Positions 1 to 5,291 of a stretch of 5,291 nt of DNA are shown here, piece by piece; the stretch's first letter is position 1, and the number at the start of each line of letters is the position of its first letter. Made by a program: the position numbers and the translations under genes. The stretch comes from Chloroflexota bacterium (GTDB taxonomy: Bacteria; Chloroflexota; Limnocylindria; QHBO01). Where the stretch lies: the NCBI GenBank assembly GCA_019348395.1, contig JAHWJN010000097.1, positions 1-5,291 on the forward strand, written 5' to 3'. The notes beneath the pieces are model-generated. The model was not told where the DNA came from and did not search any database. It saw only the letters and a list, made by a program, of their open reading frames with translations.

Positions 1-402
1 CTCGACGTAGTCGCCGCGCTTGTCGGCCAGGCCGACGATCTCCAGCAGCTCGTTGATCATGGTCGGGCGACGGTTCCCGGGCACGCCGTAGCAGCGTCCG
101 AAGAAGTCGAGGTACTCCCAGACCCGCAGATCGTCGTAGACGCCGTAGAAGTCGGGCATGTACCCGATGCGGCGGCGCACCTCGAGCGGGTCGACCGTGA
201 CGGAGATTCCGGTCACGAACGCCTCCCCGGCGGTCGGCGCCAGCAACGTGGCGAGGATCTTCATCGTGGTCGTCTTGCCCGCGCCGTTCGGGCCCACCAG
301 GCCGTAGATCTCGCCCGGCCCGACCACGAGGTCGACGCCGCCGACCGCCAGGTGCTCGCCGTAGCGCTTGACGAGGCCGCGGGTCTCGACCACCGGCGTC
401 AT
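1..402 (-). CDS. ABC transporter ATP-binding protein (ABC-2 export type), N-terminal part, cut by the left edge
   Basis: This is the nucleotide-binding subunit of an ABC transporter, which would hydrolyse ATP at the inner face of the membrane to drive a permease. The first 134 residues are visible. They begin MTPVVETRGLVKRYGEHLAV, the usual first strand and A-loop (Tyr14) of this family. A perfect Walker A, GPNGAGKT, lies at residues 37-44. The Q-loop region reads IGYMPDFYGVYDDL (79-92), with Asp84 where most ABC ATPases have Gln; a YMPD form is familiar from some ABC-2-type exporters, especially when followed by the WEYLDFF segment seen here at 95-101. The signature motif, Walker B and H-loop would lie beyond the edge. 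The ATG at 402 overlaps the stop of the upstream gene as ATGA, implying translational coupling in one operon. The ribosome site before it is weak. Substrate unknown; the permease is probably the next gene outside the window. Confidence 0.95.
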   Translation of the reverse strand, partial: MTPVVETRGLVKRYGEHLAVGGVDLVVGPGEIYGLVGPNGAGKTTTMKILATLLAPTAGEAFVTGISVTVDPLEVRRRIGYMPDFYGVYDDLRVWEYLDFFGRCYGVPGNRRPTMINELLEIVGLADKRGDYVE

Positions 403-2807
403 CGTTCCAGCACCCCGCTGGCTCGGGCGCTGACGAAGAACGAGTTGCCGCCGAAGTTCGGATCGATGCCCTCGGCGCGGACACGGACCTGGATCCGGCC
501 GGTATCGCTCATGGCCGTGGCCGGGTCGTCGATCTCGAAGCGGCTCTGCCGGCTGAGGTCACCGAGCGGCGACCAGTCGCCGGTCTCGGCATGGCGAATC
601 TCCAGGCTCGTGCCGGGTGGCCAGAAGCCGCCGAAGCCGCCCTGCTCAGCGATGACCATGCCGGCGTCCGGACCGGCGATCACCTCCAGCTCGGTCACGA
701 CCATGCCCGAAACCTCCAGCGGCAGGGCGATGCTGAAGGTGGCCGACCCCTCCGTCACGAACACGGTGCCCGGCCCGGCGTCGCCCACGTCGCCCTCCCG
801 CTCCACGATGCTCACCGACATCTGGCCGGGTTCCACGGTCACCGCGCCGGTGGCCGGCTGCGGCCGAACCGCGACGACCTCCACCGAGTGATGAATCCTC
901 TGCGCCTCTGCGTCCTCCACCTCGATGGGCAGGGGGCCGGCGGTGGTGCGCCAGCCGATCACGTACGGGCCCCGGCCGCCGTCCGCGGCGACGTCCATGC
1001 CGGGCCCGAACCCCCCGTAGCCGACGAGCGCGTCGATCACCTGGCGCCGAAGCATGACCAGGCGCTCCCGCTCGCCGTCGCCGCCGAACCCGCCGAAGCC
1101 GTAGACGGCGTCGGAGGCCGAGGACCCGTTGAGATTGCGCCGCAGCGTGAAGGTCTTTTCCTCCCCGGGAGCCAGGTCGCCGATCCGCGTGCCGCCGGCG
1201 CTGCTGATGAAGGCCACGTCGGAAAGGGCCTCCTCGCCCACGTTCGCCACCGTCCCGACGAGATCGTCTTCGTCCTGGCTCCACGTCACGCCGAGGGCGG
1301 GCTCGTGCTCGACGATGGCATCGGCACGGACGCCCTCGAAGCCGAACACACCGATCTGCAGGCCGCGCAGCCGCCCGGGATCGCCCTGATCGGCGATGAC
1401 CGCGGAGCTGGCACGTCCGTTCGGAACGTTCGCGGGACGGAGCTGGGCCATGAGCGCGTCGGCCTCCACGAGGAGGTCGAACGATTCCCGCTCGGGGGAG
1501 AAGATGCCGGCGTAGGCCTGGACCGTGGCGGATCCTCCCGCCGTGCTCGAACGGATGAGCGAGATCTGGTTGACGATGACCTCGCCGCCCTTGAGCGTGC
1601 TACCGATGCCGTAGGAGCAGGCCGTGAAGAGGACCACCAGCAGCGGCGCCGTCACCCAGGCCAGCTCCCGTCGGTCCAGTCGCCGCAGGATGATGTAGCT
1701 GATGGGGCCGATGAGGAGGATGTAGCCGACGATCACCCCCAGCAGCAGCTCGGCCGGGGGTACCTCCAGCGAAGGCACGTTGCCGAGCGCCTGGCTCATC
1801 GCGTTCTCCGCCTCTTCGCGGCCGCCGAACCCGCCCCACATCTGCTCGATGGCCGCGGTGCTCGGCAGCAGCCGCGACCAGAGCGAGGGGCCGCCCGTCC
1901 AACCGCGGTGCGCCTCGGTCGCCAGGTCGCCCCCGAGCAGGATGACCCGTCCGGCGCCGAGCTGGCGCATCGAGATGAGCACGGTGCCGTCATCGGCCGT
2001 GACGAGCGCGCGCGCCTCCGGATGCAGCGTGCCCGAGGCGATCGTCGCCGACTCCACCGGTGGCGCCTCCACGCCCGCCCACGACGCGAGGTTGTCCTGT
2101 GCCACGCCGTCGACCGCCGTCAGACTCTCGACCGGGAGCAGATCGAGGAAGCCGGCGGTGCGAGCCTGCCAGTCGGCGCCGGCGGTCACCACGAGGTCGC
2201 CACCGTCCGCCACCCAGCGCGCCAGGCTGTGCCGCTGCGCCTCGGTCAGGCTGCTGCTGTCGGCGGCCCAGGCGATGCCGCTCAGCCCGTCGAGCGGCTC
2301 CGGCCGCTCCGGCAGATCGGCCACGGTCAAGCCGATGGGCTCGGGGCGGCCGTCCCCGATGGCCGAGATCTGCGGCCGCAGGTTGCCGGCTCCGTCCCCG
2401 ACGACCGCGGTCTGACCGCTCGTCTGCTCCAGGATGCGAACCTCCACGACGGACTCGGCCGTTCCGTTCGGCTCCTCGTAGCGCACCGTGATCCGGCGCT
2501 GGAACGCCTCGGGCTGCACGTAGAGCGTCACCGCCTTGCGAGCGCCGGCCGGCATCTCGACGAAGCGGCGCATCAGCCCCGAGCGGGTCTCGGCCGACAG
2601 ATAGCCCTCGGTCGGCTCTCCCTCGTTGCTCATCGTTACCGCGATCGCCGCCCAGCCGCCCACGCTGTAGCGTCCGTCGAGCAGCGGCCTGGCGTCGATG
2701 CTGACCGCGGTCGCCCCTCGCACCGGCAGAGTCGCGAGGATCAGCACGAGCGTCGCGAGCAGCAGCGCGAGGCGAGTGGTGCGGGGCATGGCGGCTCGGT
2801 GGTGCAT
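399..2807 (-). CDS. Large exported membrane-anchored protein with a GATase-like domain, linked to an ABC exporter
   Basis: Function unknown. The 802-residue protein starts with a signal peptide: Arg-containing start, hydrophobic core LALLLATLVLILATL (13-27), likely cleavage after about residue 34 (GATA). A beta-rich Ig-like segment follows (about 35-118). Residues about 130-290 resemble a class I glutamine-amidotransferase-like fold, with the typical LTEAQRHSLARWVADGGDLV stretch (178-197) and GAGRVILLGGDLA (275-287); I see no obvious catalytic Cys-His pair, so this is probably a non-enzymatic version. Two membrane helices (about 344-364 and 374-393) flank a short basic loop, LRRLDRRE, which should be cytoplasmic. 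The last 400 residues would again be outside and include a CARDB/Ig-like segment (about 496-548). GGFGG patches recur along the chain. The 2807 start is preferred over the ATG at 2789 because only it has a purine run (GAGGG, 2815-2811) close upstream. The 4-base overlap with the ATPase suggests an accessory subunit of that exporter (inference). Confidence 0.9.
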   Translation of the reverse strand: MHHRAAMPRTTRLALLLATLVLILATLPVRGATAVSIDARPLLDGRYSVGGWAAIAVTMSNEGEPTEGYLSAETRSGLMRRFVEMPAGARKAVTLYVQPEAFQRRITVRYEEPNGTAESVVEVRILEQTSGQTAVVGDGAGNLRPQISAIGDGRPEPIGLTVADLPERPEPLDGLSGIAWAADSSSLTEAQRHSLARWVADGGDLVVTAGADWQARTAGFLDLLPVESLTAVDGVAQDNLASWAGVEAPPVESATIASGTLHPEARALVTADDGTVLISMRQLGAGRVILLGGDLATEAHRGWTGGPSLWSRLLPSTAAIEQMWGGFGGREEAENAMSQALGNVPSLEVPPAELLLGVIVGYILLIGPISYIILRRLDRRELAWVTAPLLVVLFTACSYGIGSTLKGGEVIVNQISLIRSSTAGGSATVQAYAGIFSPERESFDLLVEADALMAQLRPANVPNGRASSAVIADQGDPGRLRGLQIGVFGFEGVRADAIVEHEPALGVTWSQDEDDLVGTVANVGEEALSDVAFISSAGGTRIGDLAPGEEKTFTLRRNLNGSSASDAVYGFGGFGGDGERERLVMLRRQVIDALVGYGGFGPGMDVAADGGRGPYVIGWRTTAGPLPIEVEDAEAQRIHHSVEVVAVRPQPATGAVTVEPGQMSVSIVEREGDVGDAGPGTVFVTEGSATFSIALPLEVSGMVVTELEVIAGPDAGMVIAEQGGFGGFWPPGTSLEIRHAETGDWSPLGDLSRQSRFEIDDPATAMSDTGRIQVRVRAEGIDPNFGGNSFFVSARASGVLER

Positions 2808-2861
2808 CGTCCCTCGGCGTCGGCGAGTTCGGCGGCGGTGCCGGTTCCCCGGTAGACGCGC

Positions 2862-2874
2862 CCGACCCGGTCGG
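2862..2874. promoter_or_regulatory. 13-bp palindrome CCGACC-C-GGTCGG, possible operator
   Basis: Perfect 6-bp inverted repeat around a single central base, lying 55 bases upstream of the start of the 802-residue gene. Size and symmetry fit a dimeric regulator site, but short GC-rich palindromes arise easily at this base composition, so this is a weak call. Confidence 0.25.
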
Positions 2875-2906
2875 AGTTGCAGTCCTCGGCCCCGCGGCCG
2901 GAGTGT

Positions 2907-2920
2907 AGGTGAGGGAGGGA
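2907..2920 (+). promoter_or_regulatory. Shine-Dalgarno-like purine run set far from the kinase start
   Basis: The run AGGTGAGGGAGGGA contains two matches to the anti-Shine-Dalgarno sequence (AGGTGA at 2907-2912, GGAGG at 2914-2918). It is the only good ribosome site near the kinase, yet GGAGG ends 28 bases before the ATG at 2947. An upstream kinase start is excluded by an in-frame TAG at 2929-2931. The inverted repeat at 2922-2941 fills the gap: if folded in the mRNA, the effective spacing drops to about 8 bases. The ATG at 2925 is well spaced from the run but is out of the kinase frame. Confidence 0.4.
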
Positions 2921-2921
2921 C

Positions 2922-2941
2922 GCGATGCTAGAGTGCATCGC
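2922..2941. promoter_or_regulatory. Perfect 7-bp inverted repeat with 6-bp spacer just before the kinase start
   Basis: GCGATGC and GCATCGC are exact reverse complements, separated by TAGAGT, and end 5 bases before the kinase ATG. As DNA this is a typical size for a dimeric repressor or response-regulator site, and the spacer itself fits a -10 pattern (TANNNT), so a bound protein would cover the promoter. As RNA it would form a 7-bp stem with a 6-base loop between the purine run and the start codon. The two readings compete: if TAGAGT is the real -10, transcription starts near 2941 and no hairpin is made. Confidence 0.5.
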
Positions 2942-2946
2942 TGCGC

Positions 2947-4848
2947 ATGGACCCCACCATCGACGGCACGCACGAGCTCGAGCAACCCCTCGAGCGCCAG
3001 ATGCGCTCGCAGGAGCGCCAGCTGGGCTGGGTCCGCCTCGGGCTGGTCGCCGCGTCGGCGGGGTGGCTGGTGATCATCGCCCCACAGCTGAGCGGCTGGC
3101 CGGTGCTCGCCGGCGTCCTGGTGGTCGTCGCCCTGTACTCCATCTCCGTGCCGCTCCTCCTTCGCCGCTTCCCGGCGCGCGAGGTCGGCATCGTCAGCAC
3201 CGCGGTCGAGATGATCGCGGTGACGGTGGCGGTGTACATCGCCCCGCTGGCGCTGGACGCCTACCTCTTCTACGGGCTCGTGGTCCTGGGCACGGCGCTG
3301 CGCTTCGGATTCGGCGCATCGGTCTGGTCGGCGATCGTGATGAGCGGGCTGTACCTCGCGGTCGTCCTGGCGACCGCGACCGAGGTGGCCACCCTCGACC
3401 TGCTGGCGATTCGGGTGGGCTATGTCATCGGCTTCGGGATCCTGGCCGGCGTGTTCAGCCGGCTCGTCATCGGCCGTGCCACCGAGAACGCGCGCCTGCT
3501 CGCGCGCCTGGCGGACGACGAGCGGGAGCGCGAGGCCGTCGCCGAGCGGGATGCGCTCAGCCGGCTCGGGCGTGACTTCGGGGCGTCACTGGACCGCGAC
3601 GCGACGCTGCGAGCGATCGTGGACGGGGCGGCGCCGATGCTCGGAGACGCCTGCGCGGTCTTCGTCCTCGACGACGCCGAGCGCCGGCTCGTCCCGGCCG
3701 CGGCCGCGGGAACGGATCCGAGCCTGGCCGAGCGGTGGCGAGCGCGTGCGGATGCTCGCCGTCCACGCCTGGGGGAGGGCGTGGTGGGCGGCGCCGCGGC
3801 CACCGTCGCTGCGCGGGAGGGTGGCACGGGGAGCGTCGAGACCGGCGATGCCGACGGTATCCGCGAGCTCGAGCTGGGCTGGATGCTCGCCGTCCCGATC
3901 CTCGCCGGCGGACGGATGCTCGGCGTGCTCGCCTGCGCCGGACGGGCCGGCACGGCGCCCGACGAGCGCACGCGACGCCTGGCCGCCGAGGTGGCCGAGC
4001 GCGCCGGGCCGGCGCTCGAGAACTCCCGGCTGTGGTCCGACCTCCAGGACCGCATGGCGCGGGAGCAGGCCGCCCAGCGCATCAAGGACGACTTCCTCTC
4101 GATCGTCAGCCACGAGCTGCGCACGCCGCTGACCAGCATCCAGGGGTACTCGCAGCTGCTCGAGGCCCGCATGCGCCGGGAGCGCAGCGGCGAGAGCAAG
4201 GAGATGGCGCACCTGCGCGTCATCCGTTCGCAGGTCGGCCGAATGCGGCGGCTCGTCGACGACCTGCTCGACGTGAGCCGGATCGACCGGCGCGGCGGCG
4301 TCAGCATCGAGCCGGTGGACTTCGACCTCGCGGAGGACCTGCGGGAGGCCGTCGGCCGCGTTGCCCGCGAGCATCCCGACCGCGAGATCAGCCTCACCGC
4401 GCCGGAGGCGATGCGGGTCCACGTCGACCGCGACCGCATCGGCCAGGTCGTCAGCAACCTGCTCGAGAACGCGGTGAAGTACTCGCCCGACGGCGGCCCC
4501 GTGCGAGCCACCGCCGAGCGACGCGGCGGCGAGGTCGAGGTGCTCGTCGCCGATGCCGGCGTCGGCATCCCGGCCGAGCATCGCGACCACGTCTTCGAGC
4601 GCTTCTACCAGGCCGACGACGAGGCCGGACGGCGCAGGTTCGGCGGCCTGGGCCTGGGCCTCTACATCAGCCGCGCGATCATCGATGCCCACGGCGGGCG
4701 GATCTGGGTGGCCCCCAACGTCACCGACGGGCGGGGCTCGGTCTTCGGCTTCCGCATCCCGCGCGTCGCCATGCCGCTGTCACCCGCGGAGGTGGCGCCG
4801 ACCGGCGAGGTCCCGCCGTTCGTGGCCCGTCGCCGCCAGGAGCCATGA
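2947..4848 (+). CDS. Membrane-bound sensor histidine kinase, 6TM-GAF-HisKA-HATPase_c
   Basis: Complete 633-residue sensor kinase of a two-component system. A short charged N-terminus is followed by about six hydrophobic helices (roughly 29-46, 51-70, 81-100, 103-118, 126-143, 153-175) with almost no extracytoplasmic loops, so it probably senses something in or near the membrane. A charged helical linker (about 178-210) leads to a GAF-like domain (about 215-357). HisKA follows, with the H-box FLSIVSHELRTPL and phospho-acceptor His389. HATPase_c carries the N-box NLLENAVKYSPDGG (504-517), the G1 box DAGVGI (536-541), the F-box FERFYQ (550-555) and the G2 box GGLGLGL (566-572); all are intact, so it should be active. 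The start is the only reasonable ATG: an in-frame TAG lies at 2929 and the next Met is residue 19. The stop overlaps the next plus-strand ATG as ATGA. No response regulator is present, so the partner is unknown. Confidence 0.95.
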   Translation: MDPTIDGTHELEQPLERQMRSQERQLGWVRLGLVAASAGWLVIIAPQLSGWPVLAGVLVVVALYSISVPLLLRRFPAREVGIVSTAVEMIAVTVAVYIAPLALDAYLFYGLVVLGTALRFGFGASVWSAIVMSGLYLAVVLATATEVATLDLLAIRVGYVIGFGILAGVFSRLVIGRATENARLLARLADDEREREAVAERDALSRLGRDFGASLDRDATLRAIVDGAAPMLGDACAVFVLDDAERRLVPAAAAGTDPSLAERWRARADARRPRLGEGVVGGAAATVAAREGGTGSVETGDADGIRELELGWMLAVPILAGGRMLGVLACAGRAGTAPDERTRRLAAEVAERAGPALENSRLWSDLQDRMAREQAAQRIKDDFLSIVSHELRTPLTSIQGYSQLLEARMRRERSGESKEMAHLRVIRSQVGRMRRLVDDLLDVSRIDRRGGVSIEPVDFDLAEDLREAVGRVAREHPDREISLTAPEAMRVHVDRDRIGQVVSNLLENAVKYSPDGGPVRATAERRGGEVEVLVADAGVGIPAEHRDHVFERFYQADDEAGRRRFGGLGLGLYISRAIIDAHGGRIWVAPNVTDGRGSVFGFRIPRVAMPLSPAEVAPTGEVPPFVARRRQEP

Positions 4849-5291
4849 GCACCGGCCGAGAGCGGGTGGCCGCGACCGTCCGCCGCCACGGGCTCGAGCT
4901 GGTCGGGGTCGCGCCGGCCGAGCCGTTCGAGGGCCTCCCCGAGGACCGAAGCGAACAGCACGTAGCCCGGCACGGTGAGCCAGGCCAAGCGCCAGGGCGC
5001 GCCTAGGAACAGGTGCACGGCGACCACGAGGTAGCTCAGCACAAACACCAAGATCGGTGCCTCATCCAGCACGCGCGTCCAGCCGGCGACCGTGTGAAAG
5101 ATGAAGCTCCCAACACCGATCACCGGCAGCAGGCCGGCGAGGAGGATCACCACGTTCGCCCGCGGTGCCGGAGCGGCGATCCGGCGCAACCGTCGCAGGA
5201 CAACCACCCCGGCGACGACGAAGGCGATGTTGCTGACGGCGTTCAGCGGCTCCGCCCAGAACCCGGGGCCCGTCCGCTCGCAGTAGCTGAA
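4662..5291 (-). CDS. Ceramidase-like membrane protein (CREST superfamily), cut at the right edge and lacking its real C-terminus
   Basis: The frame is open from the right edge and shows 209 codons. It begins FSYCERTGPGFWAEPLNAVS, matching the conserved start of bacterial ceramidase/alkaline-phytoceramidase-like proteins (Pfam Ceramidase), so only a few N-terminal residues are outside the window. Numbering from 5291, hydrophobic helices lie at about 16-34, 46-69, 78-97 and 100-121. The CREST motif SFIFH gives Ser62 and His66, and LDE gives Asp76. Family members normally have about seven helices, roughly 210-230 residues and a C-terminal HxxxH that completes the metal site. Here membrane-like sequence ends near residue 120 (about 4930); the rest (GRRDPDQLEPVAADGRGH onwards) is hydrophilic, has no HxxxH, and is antisense to the queG-like start and the kinase C-terminus, stopping at a TAG at 4664-4662. 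The product is unlikely to be a working enzyme as it stands. Confidence 0.75.
   Translation of the reverse strand, partial: FSYCERTGPGFWAEPLNAVSNIAFVVAGVVVLRRLRRIAAPAPRANVVILLAGLLPVIGVGSFIFHTVAGWTRVLDEAPILVFVLSYLVVAVHLFLGAPWRLAWLTVPGYVLFASVLGEALERLGRRDPDQLEPVAADGRGHPLSAGAHGSWRRRATNGGTSPVGATSAGDSGMATRGMRKPKTEPRPSVTLGATQIRPPWASMIARLM
4845..5006 (+). pseudogene. Truncated 5' end resembling queG (epoxyqueuosine reductase)
   Basis: A 53-codon frame whose ATG overlaps the kinase stop as ATGA, a normal operon arrangement. Its first 30 residues, including RRHGLELVGVAPAEPFEG (13-30), read like the N-terminus of QueG, where a helix is followed by an LVGIAPAEPF-type strand. QueG is a cobalamin and 4Fe-4S enzyme of about 300-390 residues that makes the last step to queuosine in tRNA. 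From about residue 31 the sequence (LPEDRSEQHVARHGE) no longer looks like QueG, and the frame stops at 5006, long before any Fe-S cysteines. The loss of resemblance falls where the opposite strand becomes a convincing ceramidase-like gene, so the tail is probably antisense noise. The family call rests on about 20 residues recognised by eye; a short unrelated peptide is possible. Confidence 0.45.
4926..4945. other. Probable breakpoint joining two truncated, facing genes
   Basis: QueG-like coding on the plus strand can be followed to about residue 30 (4932-4934), and ceramidase-like coding on the minus strand to about residue 118-123 (4940-4923). Both genes lose their 3' parts at this spot. I see no transposon ends, target-site duplication or tRNA here; only a short GAGG-GCCTC symmetry. 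The join could be a deletion or inversion in the genome, or an assembly chimera. Confidence 0.45.

Larger units (their letters stand above)
2808..2946. promoter_or_regulatory. Divergent intergenic region between the exporter operon and the histidine kinase
   Basis: These 139 bases separate two divergently read genes and should contain both promoters. No clear -35/-10 pair matches the housekeeping consensus. The best minus-strand -10-like hexamer is TACACT (complement of 2902-2907), which would give a leader of about 90 bases for the 802-residue protein. On the plus strand TAGAGT (2929-2934) fits the TANNNT pattern. Two inverted repeats and a purine-rich run are listed separately. No gene is supported here. 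Confidence 0.5.

Noticed and set aside
2789..2789. Alternative start of the 802-residue protein at the ATG at 2789 (residue 7)
   Set aside because: It would still give a good signal peptide, but no purine-rich site precedes it, while GAGGG precedes 2807. Not firmly excluded.
591..2855. Very long open plus-strand frame (754 codons) antisense to the 802-residue gene
   Set aside because: Its product is a low-complexity Arg/Ala/Gly/His/Asp-rich chain with no domain, membrane or signal features, while the opposite strand encodes a protein with a signal peptide, helices and ordered domains. Such frames are expected opposite GC-rich genes.
2885..2901. GC-rich inverted repeat CGGCC-N4-GGCCG as a terminator
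   Set aside because: Arms are only 5 bp, there is no T-run on either side, and it lies between divergent starts where a terminator is not expected.
2925..3575. Plus-strand frame starting at ATG 2925 with a well-spaced GGAGG
   Set aside because: The start context is good, but the product is an Arg/Pro/Ala/Gly-rich shadow of the kinase. A short regulatory leader role cannot be excluded, so the start is mentioned under the hairpin finding only.
3420..4692. Long minus-strand frames antisense to the kinase (3586-4692 and 3420-4568)
   Set aside because: Ser/Arg/Pro- or Asp/Ala/Arg-rich products with no recognisable motif; the plus strand carries an intact histidine kinase over the same bases.
3735..5006. 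Long plus-strand frame (423 codons) that ends with the queG-like segment
   Set aside because: Everything before 4845 is an out-of-frame Arg/Ala/Gly-rich reading of the kinase. Only the part from the ATG at 4845 has a sensible start and resemblance.

Overview
The window is very GC-rich bacterial DNA (about 70% by eye, with most third codon positions G or C) and nearly all coding. Gene content (an ABC-2-type export ATPase next to a large anchored exofacial protein, a GAF-type membrane histidine kinase, a ceramidase-like membrane protein and a queG-like start) fits a high-GC soil or freshwater bacterium. Chloroflexota (for example Limnocylindria) or Actinomycetota are my best guesses; no marker gene settles this.

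Left part, minus strand (1-2807): a two-gene operon read leftwards. The first gene encodes an 802-residue exported and membrane-anchored protein: signal peptide, beta-rich N-terminus, glutamine-amidotransferase-like fold, two central membrane helices and a long second exofacial half. It overlaps by 4 bases (ATGA) the start of an ABC transporter ATPase, which leaves the window after 134 codons, just before the ABC signature is expected. A permease gene probably follows beyond the left edge.

Middle (2808-2946): a 139-base divergent intergenic region. It holds a perfect 7-bp inverted repeat directly before the kinase start, a purine-rich Shine-Dalgarno-like run on the far side of that repeat, and a second, shorter palindrome.

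Right part, plus strand (2947-4848): a complete 633-residue sensor histidine kinase with about six membrane helices, a GAF-like domain, HisKA and HATPase_c. Its stop overlaps by ATGA the start of a 53-codon frame that begins like QueG (epoxyqueuosine reductase) but loses that resemblance after about 30 residues. At the same place a ceramidase-like (CREST superfamily) gene, entering from the right edge on the minus strand, also loses its resemblance. Two unrelated genes, both missing their 3' parts and pointing at each other, meet at about 4926-4945. This is either a genomic rearrangement or a chimeric assembly join, and it is the most important structural point of the window.

Functionally, the left operon looks like an export or cell-surface system of unknown substrate. 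The kinase transcribed away from it could sense an envelope signal, but no response regulator is present and a link between the two is only positional. I found no RNA genes, CRISPR arrays, insertion sequences or convincing terminators.
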